This document shows positions 41,429-49,341 of a DNA stretch of 64,000 nt, piece after piece (the stretch's first letter is position 1; each line of letters starts with the position of its first letter). The notes beneath the pieces were generated by a model. That model did not search any database. It saw only the letters and a list, made by a program, of their open reading frames with translations, and was not told the DNA's origin. The DNA is from JBCDAP01 sp038747915. Its GTDB lineage: Bacteria; Planctomycetota; Phycisphaerae; Phycisphaerales; UBA1924. The translations under genes were made by a program, and so were the position numbers. Location: positions 1 through 64,000 of the forward strand of contig JBCDJJ010000004.1 in the NCBI GenBank assembly GCA_038747915.1, given 5' to 3'.

Positions 41429-43918
41429 TTGAGACAGTTCGTACCCACCCTCGCCATCGGTATGGTCGCGCTCGCAGCGGGACAGGTGCCCGCTAGCCCG
41501 TGCCCCGATCTGCTGCCCCGCACACCGATCGACCCGCCGCTGGTCGCGGCACTGTTCGACGCCGTCGCAGCGCAAGAGCCGTGTGCCGATGCGAACGCCG
41601 ACGGATCCCTCGATGCCTTCGACGCCGCTGCGCTGCTCGAGCAGGCGCTGCTCACACTCGCCGATCCATCGGCCGACGGACAGTCCACCGGCGACGATAT
41701 CGACCACTTTGTCGTCGACCTGGAGATGGACCAGCCCTATACCCAGCTGAACACCGACGACACGACCGACGCCTTCGACCTCGCGGTCTTCGGCAACATC
41801 ATTGCCCCACCGCAGTTCCCGCCGAACCTGCCCACCGGGCTCCTCCAGCACTTCATCGAACTCGAGGATGCGGTCATCCGCCTCTACCCAGGCTCGCGCA
41901 CCGACACGATCTTCCACACGCACGATTGGTCCGGGCTCGGATGCACCATCGTCTTCTGGCGATCAACCGAGCCCGAGGTGCTGGTCGACATCCCCGGCAT
42001 GCTCCGCGTCGAGGTCGAGGCCGACGACCGCATGCTCGTGCGCGTCGGCAGCGCCACCGACAACCGCAGCGCTCGCATCAACAATCAGGTCTTCGTGCCG
42101 GGGCAGATGTACTGGGTCAACATGAGCTACAGCGCGAACAACGGCAGCTTCGCCTTCTCTGTCGGCCCACGAAACGGTCGATCAGCGGCCCCGTTCACAG
42201 TCGGTTCGCCCACCGATGGATTCCCTGGCGCCACCGTGCCCAACGCCACGCCCGGCTTTCCCGCCTATGTCGCTGGCACGCCCGAAGCCCCAACCACCAG
42301 CCGAGGCCTCCTCCGCCTTGCCATACAGAGCGTCGTCCCCGGTGAACGCCTGAGAGCACAGGACTACGGTCACGCCGAATTCGATCTCGCCATGGACGGT
42401 GCCATCGGCAACGACGGCACCGCCGGCGGATTCCCAGAACTCGCACTCATCGAAGGCCAGCTCACCTGGAGATCTCTTACGGAGAGCATCTGGCCCACCG
42501 CGGGCGACGACATCCTCAACCCGCACGTGCTCGGCGTGTTCGCCGAGGCGTTGCGCGCGGGCGAAGATGTCGCCTGGCTGTGCGATGGCGATTCCGAGTC
42601 GAGCTTCCGGCGCGGCTACCTCAATGCACCTGGACTCCTGGCCCGACACGGCTTTTTCGGGCCGAACGTCATGCAGGTGCTCGCCTCGACCAACACCTCG
42701 CTCACCGGCCTCAGCGCACTGACCACGCCGGGCAGCATCGTCACCAGCAGTGCCTACTCCCCGAAGTTCACCTTGAACCGCGGCATGGATGATGCCGAGC
42801 TGGGGGCCGCCCTCGCGGAGTTCCGGGCCTCGCCCATCGTCTCCGACTTCGTCGATCGCATCGGCTTCCGGGGCCGCAACCGCGCAACGCCGGACGAGCC
42901 GGAATCTGGCTTCAGCTCACTCCGGTACCCGAACTATCTCCCCGCGGAGGAATCGGGCGACATCTTCTTGTTCGACTCGCTCTACACGCGCGGCGACGAG
43001 AGCGAGCAGGTGGTCGATGTATCACAGTTCGCACTCGCAGAGACGCCCGCTCGACACTGGTGGTTCGAGGGCGGGGAACGTATCACCGTTGGATTCACCG
43101 GCATCGAGCGACCCGAGGGTGCGCCGCGTATCTCCGTCCGAGTCGGCGGGCAGCCGATCGCGCCCCCGTTCTTCCTCCCAGCGGAGCAGGCCGATCAGCT
43201 CTACACCTTCGAGTCGCCCGAGATCTCGATCTCGAACGAGGATGGCCTCGGATTCCTCGAACTCGAACTCACCGGACCGGTGATGGTCGCGCCCGCTGGG
43301 AGCTACCTCCGCGTCACCCGCGATGCCAACGGCGCGCCCGCGCATGGGATCCTCGCGAGCTTCGCGGGCATCGGCGGGACCGATTCCGAGTCGCAGCGGG
43401 CCCGACTCTTCGAAGACCCGAGCGATCTCTCCACATTCTTCGACGAAGGCTTCCTCGCGCTGCACACCGTCGCGCTCCAGCTCGCCTTCAATCCAACCGG
43501 CCCGCCGAAGGCCTTCATCGTGCACAGCAACGGCCAAAACGACGCCGCACGACCACTCGATGAGCACGCCGAGAACATCGTCCGCATCGTCGAGGCGCAG
43601 CGAAACGCCCTCGTCGCTGCGGGGTTCGACGCGTACGCCGTCATCGTGGTGTCGCACGCCCAGGGCAACTCACTCCCGCCGGTGCCAAAGCCATTCGATC
43701 AGATCCACCTCACGTACGAGCCGGCGACGCTGCTCCGTCCCTGGCTCAGTGTCGTGCCGCTGTACTTCGCGGAAGACATCGTGCTCTCACGCGGCGCCCT
43801 CGCCGACGATGTGTTCCCGACACACCTCAACGAGTTCGGGAAGACAGCGCTCCTCGGCCGCGCGATCGAGGTCGGCGTCGACGCCCTCCAGGCGCAGTCC
43901 ACAGCCGCGGATCCCTGA
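41429..43918 (+). CDS. Large exported protein with N-terminal dockerin-like segment and possible SGNH-like domain
   Basis: An 829-residue protein with a signal peptide (FVPTLAIGMVALAAGQVPAS). The mature N-terminus has dockerin-like halves, DANADGSLDAFDAAALLEQA and TDDTTDAFDLAVFGNI. A PKD/sandwich-like middle region follows, including a Trp-containing stretch PARHWWFEGGERITVGF. The C-terminus FIVHSNGQND and, 90 residues on, THLNEFG could be distant SGNH-hydrolase blocks, but Ser/His roles are not certain. The TTG start at 41429 is preferred to ATG 41408 because of GGAGGAG seven bases upstream and a better signal peptide. Substrate unknown. Confidence 0.65.
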   Translation: MRQFVPTLAIGMVALAAGQVPASPCPDLLPRTPIDPPLVAALFDAVAAQEPCADANADGSLDAFDAAALLEQALLTLADPSADGQSTGDDIDHFVVDLEMDQPYTQLNTDDTTDAFDLAVFGNIIAPPQFPPNLPTGLLQHFIELEDAVIRLYPGSRTDTIFHTHDWSGLGCTIVFWRSTEPEVLVDIPGMLRVEVEADDRMLVRVGSATDNRSARINNQVFVPGQMYWVNMSYSANNGSFAFSVGPRNGRSAAPFTVGSPTDGFPGATVPNATPGFPAYVAGTPEAPTTSRGLLRLAIQSVVPGERLRAQDYGHAEFDLAMDGAIGNDGTAGGFPELALIEGQLTWRSLTESIWPTAGDDILNPHVLGVFAEALRAGEDVAWLCDGDSESSFRRGYLNAPGLLARHGFFGPNVMQVLASTNTSLTGLSALTTPGSIVTSSAYSPKFTLNRGMDDAELGAALAEFRASPIVSDFVDRIGFRGRNRATPDEPESGFSSLRYPNYLPAEESGDIFLFDSLYTRGDESEQVVDVSQFALAETPARHWWFEGGERITVGFTGIERPEGAPRISVRVGGQPIAPPFFLPAEQADQLYTFESPEISISNEDGLGFLELELTGPVMVAPAGSYLRVTRDANGAPAHGILASFAGIGGTDSESQRARLFEDPSDLSTFFDEGFLALHTVALQLAFNPTGPPKAFIVHSNGQNDAARPLDEHAENIVRIVEAQRNALVAAGFDAYAVIVVSHAQGNSLPPVPKPFDQIHLTYEPATLLRPWLSVVPLYFAEDIVLSRGALADDVFPTHLNEFGKTALLGRAIEVGVDALQAQSTAADP

Positions 43919-43945
43919 ACGACGCTTGAGCACCAGATCCCGCGG

Positions 43946-44383
43946 TCAAACAGGCGCCAACCACTCCGGCATCGCCGTGGGTCGCCCGTCCCGGCCGATG
44001 CACGCCAGCGTGCTCGATGCCTCCACAATCGGCGTGCCCGTTGGTGTCTCGCCCGCGCGTTCCAGCACGACCGCCTCGTACGCGTGATCGACCCGTGCCC
44101 GCCCGCCCCCCACGATCGTCGTCCGGATCTCGAGCACATCGTCGTACCGCGCCGGGGCGCGGTACCGCAGCTCGAGCTTGGCGACCACCAAGAACAGCCC
44201 CGCTTCCTCGACCGCGGCATAGCTCACGCCCGCGTCGCGGAGCAGCTGCGTCCGGCCTTCCTCGAGCCACGCCAGATACGAGCTGTGGTGTGCAACACCC
44301 TGCGGGTCGCACTCGACATACCGCACCCGCACCGTGGTCACACCGCTCGCGGGGATCGGCCTCGGGGGCGCCGGCGCACTCAT
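43946..44383 (-). CDS. Hot-dog-fold acyl-CoA thioesterase (YbgC/4-hydroxybenzoyl-CoA type)
   Basis: A 145-residue hot-dog protein with the catalytic motif YVECDPQGVAHHSSYLAWLE, in which D26 matches the active Asp of 4-hydroxybenzoyl-CoA thioesterases. LRYRAPARYDDVLEI is also family-like. It hydrolyses an acyl- or aryl-CoA of unknown identity. The ATG overlaps the gmhA stop (ATGA), so the two are translationally coupled. Confidence 0.9.
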   Translation of the reverse strand: MSAPAPPRPIPASGVTTVRVRYVECDPQGVAHHSSYLAWLEEGRTQLLRDAGVSYAAVEEAGLFLVVAKLELRYRAPARYDDVLEIRTTIVGGGRARVDHAYEAVVLERAGETPTGTPIVEASSTLACIGRDGRPTAMPEWLAPV

Positions 44384-45039
44384 GCGAAAAAGTGAGCCTC
44401 AAGCATCAGCGCGAGCGCATGGTAGATCGGCAGGTGAAGCTCCTGCGCCTCGAACGTCCGCCCGGCCGGGGCTCTCACCTCCACATCGCACAACCGCGCG
44501 ATCACCCCCCCGTCACGCGCCGTCACGCCCAGCACCTTCACACCACGGGCACGGGCCACGTGCACCGCCTGCACCAAGTTCGCCGAGTTCCCACTCGTCG
44601 TGATGCAGCACAGCACATCACCAGGACGGGCGAGCGCCTGCACGAGCTGGGCGAACTCGTACGGCCCCTGCACATCGTTGCTCATCGCCGACCGCAGTCC
44701 CATGAACCCGGTCAGCGGCACCGCGGGCAGGCCGAGCTCGAGCGACTCGGCTACCTCGACCGGCAGCCCCAATCGTTCGCTCGGCGGGAGTGGCCTCGGC
44801 ATGAGAAAACTCTTGAGAAGCTCCGCTGAGAAGTGCTCGCAGTCCGACGCCGAACCACCGTTCCCCGCCAGATACAGCGTGCCACCCGAGACAAACGAAT
44901 CACGGAGCAGCGAGAACGCCTCGACCACCGCCTGCCGCACAACAGCCAGCTCCGGGCGACGCGCGAGCAAGGACTCCAGGTGGGCCGTCACACGCGGATC
45001 AAGCGCTGGCCCCTTTGGCTCGACGGTTGGCTGCATCAT
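44380..45039 (-). CDS. gmhA: Sedoheptulose 7-phosphate isomerase (SIS domain)
   Basis: SIS-domain sugar-phosphate isomerase giving D-glycero-heptose 7-phosphate for LPS or S-layer glycan. LYLAGNGGSASDCEHFSAEL carries the glycine loop and the conserved Glu; CCITTSGNSANLVQA binds phosphate; QELHLPIYHALALMLE carries the catalytic His of GmhA. The remaining heptose genes (hldE, gmhB) are not in the window, so the exact substrate is less certain. Start 45039 follows an in-frame TTG at 45042; no clear Shine-Dalgarno is visible. Confidence 0.85.
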   Translation of the reverse strand: MMQPTVEPKGPALDPRVTAHLESLLARRPELAVVRQAVVEAFSLLRDSFVSGGTLYLAGNGGSASDCEHFSAELLKSFLMPRPLPPSERLGLPVEVAESLELGLPAVPLTGFMGLRSAMSNDVQGPYEFAQLVQALARPGDVLCCITTSGNSANLVQAVHVARARGVKVLGVTARDGGVIARLCDVEVRAPAGRTFEAQELHLPIYHALALMLEAHFFA

Positions 45040-45053
45040 CAAAGCCTACACGC

Positions 45054-46067
45054 TCACCCGGCCCGCAGGAGCGGGATGTCGATCCCGGCGAGGCTACTGA
45101 GCCATCCCTCGAGCAGCATGACCGCGAGCACCCACGCGATGCTGACACCCACCACATCTCCGCGTGTGAACGTGGGCAACGCTGCAAAGAGCTGGCGTTC
45201 ACCACGCCGACGTAGGGCACGGATCCGCCGGCGAAGCGTCGACCGCGACGCCATGTGCATCGTTGCAAACGCCAGCCCCGCCGAGCCGAACGACGGACGC
45301 CGCAGGCGGACCAAGAGCCTCGCGTACCACGACACCCGTGCGAACCGGGCGAGCACGAGCTCGTCGCACGCCGATTCACGCAGATCACGCAACCGGCGGG
45401 CCGCGAGCCAGCACAGCGGATTCCACCAGCACGCCGCAAGGGCGAGCTGCGTCACCAACTGCACGAGCAGGTCGTGCCGGCGGATGTGCGCAAACTCGTG
45501 CAGCAGCACCGCTCGGATCTGATCACGCGGCCAGTACTCGGCAAGCTCCGGCAGCACGACCACCGGCCGAAGCACACCGAAAGCAAACGGACTCGCACAC
45601 CCCCGCGAGACGACGATCGGCACCCGCCGGGCAACGCCCAGCTCGTGCGCCACCTCGTCGGCTGCACCGGCCACCCGCGAGCCGCGCTCGACCACCGCGC
45701 CGCGCCAGGCGATGAGCTGAACGGACGCGAAACCCATCGCATACCGAGCCGCGATGGTCACCGCCACCACCGCCCACACCACCAAGAAGGCCGACTGCAC
45801 GGAAACGGGGAGCACCCTCAACACTTGCTCGATCACCGGGTCGCCGCCCGGTGTGATCCACACCGCGTTGCGGTAGATCAACCCAAGCACGAATAGCAGG
45901 AGCGACGACGCAATCGCCGACGCGAGCACAAACGAGCGGTCCCCGGCACGGTCCCGCGGCGACATGCCAACCGCCCGGAGGGCCACCGCGAGCACACCGA
46001 TCGACCCGAGCACAACGAGGGTCGACGGGAGAAGCATCTCGAAGTCACCGACCAATGGCGTGGGCAT
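45054..46067 (-). CDS. M56-family (BlaR1/MecR1-like) membrane metallopeptidase
   Basis: About 337 residues with several N-terminal membrane helices and a cytoplasmic/zinc-protease loop: LLHEFAHIRRHD (H190, E191, H194) and, about 40 residues on, RESACDE (E231). In BlaR1/MecR1 systems the peptidase destroys the BlaI/MecI repressor after sensing a signal through a C-terminal sensor. Here the C-terminal sensor is missing and no BlaI-like gene is adjacent, so the target is unknown. ATG at 46067 has AGGAG eight bases upstream. Confidence 0.87.
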   Translation of the reverse strand: MPTPLVGDFEMLLPSTLVVLGSIGVLAVALRAVGMSPRDRAGDRSFVLASAIASSLLLFVLGLIYRNAVWITPGGDPVIEQVLRVLPVSVQSAFLVVWAVVAVTIAARYAMGFASVQLIAWRGAVVERGSRVAGAADEVAHELGVARRVPIVVSRGCASPFAFGVLRPVVVLPELAEYWPRDQIRAVLLHEFAHIRRHDLLVQLVTQLALAACWWNPLCWLAARRLRDLRESACDELVLARFARVSWYARLLVRLRRPSFGSAGLAFATMHMASRSTLRRRIRALRRRGERQLFAALPTFTRGDVVGVSIAWVLAVMLLEGWLSSLAGIDIPLLRAG

Positions 46068-46223
46068 CACCACCGCTCCTCTCTCGACGCGCGATCACAT
46101 GATCATTCGCCCGAGCACACCAGGAATCCATCGAAACGTGGGGTGTGATTCGATGCACCGCCCGCGCACACACGGTTCATCCAGGTAAGCACCACCGTTG
46201 GCGATGGAGCGATCGGTCTGGAT

Positions 46224-46979
46224 TCACCCAGCGACCGCGAGCGTTCCGGCCGGACCCGCATCACGGCACACCTGCATCAGGTGCAGCCGGCTGCGGACCG
46301 AGGCGGCACGGAACAGCCGCTTGAGGTGCGCCCGCACGCTGTGGTAGGTCAGACCCGTGATGTCCGCGATCTGCTCGTCATCGAAACCCTGGAGCACCAG
46401 CTCGAGGACCTGTCGCGACGCGGGCCGCAGCTCGCTCATCCAGACCGGCTCGTCTTTCCACCCGTTCCGGCAGCACTCAGCCACAGCCGGCGCCACATCG
46501 CGTGCCAACTGCTCGCTCCGATCGTCCTCCAGACCGCAGAAGACCATCAGCAGCTGGCGGCCAGACGCCGCCTCGAACACACCCAACAACTGCTTCCCAC
46601 CGGCTGAGGCGAACGACGCCGGGACGAGCGAGGCGTCGAGCGGTGCCTCGTCTCGGTTGAGCAGCCGGTCTCGACCGAGCATGGCGACCTCGGTCATATC
46701 GAAGCGGATCCGCTCGACCGCACACGACCGGTCGAACGCGCTCTGCGAGTGCTCGCCCTCCTCGAGACCGACGCTCGCGGTGCACGCCAAGAGCGGCGGC
46801 TCGGCGAGCGACTCGAACACGGCGAGGGACACCGAGTCGGCCCCGCAGGCGTGCAGGGCCACGCGGCCCGCCTTCCCGAGCAGCGTGCGGTTACACAGCT
46901 CCCGCTGACCGCTGATCAGCCCGAGCTTGAAAATCGGGTACCGAAGCTCCGAAACACCGCTTGCTGCGTCAACGCTCAT
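46224..46979 (-). CDS. LuxR-type transcriptional regulator
   Basis: The last 60 residues form a GerE/LuxR helix-turn-helix: LRPASRQVLELVLQGFDDEQ then IADITGLTYHSVRAHLKRLF. The N-terminal 180 residues are a sensor-like region without a recognised PAS, GAF or response-regulator phosphoacceptor. It could act downstream of an unknown signal. The ATG at 46979 has GGAG 10 bases upstream; an in-frame extension to 47099 is also possible. The 150-base gap before the M56 gene contains nothing recognised. Confidence 0.8.
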   Translation of the reverse strand: MSVDAASGVSELRYPIFKLGLISGQRELCNRTLLGKAGRVALHACGADSVSLAVFESLAEPPLLACTASVGLEEGEHSQSAFDRSCAVERIRFDMTEVAMLGRDRLLNRDEAPLDASLVPASFASAGGKQLLGVFEAASGRQLLMVFCGLEDDRSEQLARDVAPAVAECCRNGWKDEPVWMSELRPASRQVLELVLQGFDDEQIADITGLTYHSVRAHLKRLFRAASVRSRLHLMQVCRDAGPAGTLAVAG

Positions 46980-47195
46980 GTCGATCGGTCTCCGGCGACC
47001 CCCTAACACCAAGAGCCCGGTGCGGGGTCGGTCACCCGCCATGCGCGGCTCTTTGGCGACGCCGGCCGGTCCCCGACCGCACACGCCGCCCTCACTCATA
47101 CGTCAACCCACCGGTGCGGTTCCGATTTCGGGCTAAACGTGGCTGAAGGGCAAAAAACCAAGGGAACCACCGAGTGCTGAGCACCGACCCTGACC

Positions 47196-47723
47196 TCACG
47201 AAAGCGCTGACATCACGAACGTTCCACGGTCGTGGTCCTTGCGCACCCCCGGGAACCGCATCGCCCGACCGTGGCCCACGAAGTAGACACCCGGCCAGAG
47301 GAGTTGCGACGCCAGAATCGCCTCGGTCAGATTCTGCAGCGCATCGCTCCGCCGCATCTCGAACGGTCGCATCGCCCCAGTGAGCACGATCCGCACCGTC
47401 GGCTCCGGGATCGCCTCGCACAGGTACTCACCCGTCACCGCGAGCGTGTCGGTGCCGTGCAGCAGCACGATCGAGTCCGTCGTCTCGCTCGCCGAACGCA
47501 CCGCGCCGAGCACCCGCTCGCGGTCGGCATCCGTGAACTCGAGCGAATCCTTGTGCAGCAGCTCATGAACGCGGATCCGCACATCGGTCAGCCGCAGCCG
47601 ACGCAGCATGCGGTCGACGATCGACATCGTGTTCGCGAGCGCGCCGGTCCGCTCGTCGTAGGTTTTCTCGATCGTCCCGCCGGTCGTGATCAGCTCGACG
47701 ATGTGGGGTGTGTTCTCGGACAT
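47196..47723 (-). CDS. Single-domain asparaginase-like protein
   Basis: A 175-residue protein corresponding to the N-terminal domain of L-asparaginases. It keeps LITTGGTIEK (T17 equivalent to the nucleophile), VLLHGTDTLAVTGEY (T91/D92) and IVLTGAMRPF, but lacks the second domain of the usual 330-residue enzyme. Similar short proteins exist in other bacteria. It may form a complete active site by oligomerising. Strand and closeness to alr suggest amino-acid or cell-wall metabolism but prove nothing. Confidence 0.85.
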   Translation of the reverse strand: MSENTPHIVELITTGGTIEKTYDERTGALANTMSIVDRMLRRLRLTDVRIRVHELLHKDSLEFTDADRERVLGAVRSASETTDSIVLLHGTDTLAVTGEYLCEAIPEPTVRIVLTGAMRPFEMRRSDALQNLTEAILASQLLWPGVYFVGHGRAMRFPGVRKDHDRGTFVMSALS

Positions 47724-47777
47724 CGCCCCGAGTATCGGCGAACCGGACCCCCCGTGCAGGCCGCGTGGTCGCCCTGG

Positions 47778-49049
47778 CTACACCGGCGCGGGAACACGCG
47801 GCGCACGGGGCACGACTGGGAACGAGGAGCGCTCCGGCTCCACCGCGAGGTACCGCCGCTCGATCTTCGGGCTCATGCGGCACATCAGCTCGTACACGCT
47901 GCTCCCCGCTGCCTGGGCGAGCGCCGGCAGCGCGTTGGCCGCCGAGGCATCCGCTGAGAACAGCTCGACCTCAGCGCCCAGGCCCACAGACTCAGGCAGA
48001 TCCGTCAGATCGATCGTGAGTTGATCCATCGACACCCGGCCGATCACCTGGGCCTCGTGCCAGCTCGGCTCGCCCTGCGCCGAGTCGAATCGAACCCGGA
48101 CCGCCGTGCACCGCCCCGGCAACCCCTGCCTGAGATCGGATGAGAGCGACAGGGGGTACCCGTCCGCGTACCCCACGGGCACAAGGCCCACACGCGTCGG
48201 TCGCGTAGCACGCCATGCCCCGCCGTAGCCCACGGTCCGTCCAGAATCGACTCGCCCCACATGGATCACCCGGCTGAGCCAGCGCACCACCGGTCGGAGC
48301 GACTCGGCTTCGTCAGCGAACTGCGGCTCGGCGTTGGCCGGGAAGGCGAACGCCGCGTACCCAAACAAGCCCGCGCCGACACGGACCATCGTGGCATGCA
48401 GCGCATCACTGCGGAACGTGCCGCCCGTGTTGGCGATGTGCAGCATGCACTCGTCGGGCACGAGATCACCCAGCGACTCGACCCACTCCGCGAACACCGC
48501 GGCCTGCTCGAAGGTCATCAGCTCGCTCGAAGCGCCCGATGCAAAGTGACTCGAGAGCCCGGCCAGCAGAAGCCGGGTGTGCCCGAGCACGCCACGCACG
48601 AGCTCGGTGGCCTCCTCCGGGCCGCGCCCGCCGCGCGCCATCCCGCTATCGAGCTCGATGTGGACAGCGAGCGGGATCCCGAGCCGCTCGCCGAGCTCCG
48701 CTGCGGCGCGGAGCGACGCCTCATCATGCACGGTCAGCTGAAGCCGCCCTTGCGCGGCGGCGCGGTAGACCGAGTCCGCACGGTCGAAATCCTCCGCGGG
48801 CATGAGCACCAGGATCGGCAGCGCGATCGATGCGTCGAGCAGATCTCTGGCCTGATCGAGCGTGTACACCGCGAGCATGTCGACCCGCCGCAGGGCGAGC
48901 CGCTTCGCGACCCGAACAGCACCCAATCCGTAGGCATCGGCCTTCAAGACCGCGCACAGACGGCGGTTCGGCCCGATCACTCGCCGGATAACGGCGAGGT
49001 TGTGGTCCAGAGCGACAAGATCAACCTCGATGTGACTGGTCTGGGCCAC
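47778..49049 (-). CDS. alr: Alanine racemase
   Basis: PLP-dependent racemase making D-alanine for peptidoglycan. K36 in CAVLKADAYGLG forms the Schiff base; the catalytic Tyr lies in VGYGGAW, and VPVGYADGYP and IGRVSMDQ are family motifs. The GTG at 49049 with GGAGG 10 bases upstream is preferred to the longer frame from 49133. The 54-base gap to the asparaginase-like gene suggests a shared transcript. A planctomycete alr supports the presence of peptidoglycan. Confidence 0.95.
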   Translation of the reverse strand: MAQTSHIEVDLVALDHNLAVIRRVIGPNRRLCAVLKADAYGLGAVRVAKRLALRRVDMLAVYTLDQARDLLDASIALPILVLMPAEDFDRADSVYRAAAQGRLQLTVHDEASLRAAAELGERLGIPLAVHIELDSGMARGGRGPEEATELVRGVLGHTRLLLAGLSSHFASGASSELMTFEQAAVFAEWVESLGDLVPDECMLHIANTGGTFRSDALHATMVRVGAGLFGYAAFAFPANAEPQFADEAESLRPVVRWLSRVIHVGRVDSGRTVGYGGAWRATRPTRVGLVPVGYADGYPLSLSSDLRQGLPGRCTAVRVRFDSAQGEPSWHEAQVIGRVSMDQLTIDLTDLPESVGLGAEVELFSADASAANALPALAQAAGSSVYELMCRMSPKIERRYLAVEPERSSFPVVPRAPRVPAPV

Positions 49050-49341
49050 GCTGATTCGGCCTCCTGCCGTGGTTTGTACACCGTGAACTGGCGTCCGCGG
49101 TTGGTATCGACCGAACCAACACTCTAGGATCAAACCCAGCGGGTCCTCGCGTGTTGCGACTCCCGCCGCCCCGCGCTGCTGGGCGACACATCGAATTCAC
49201 CGCCGAGCGTGCGGCTCCCGATCCCGATCGCTCGTCCGTGTGCTGCCGTGCTCCGCCCGGTGCGTCGAGCATTCGACGTCAGCACTCGGACCAGTCATCG
49301 GTGGGGAGCGGTGCGAGCGGCCCAAGCTGGAGCATCACTCG

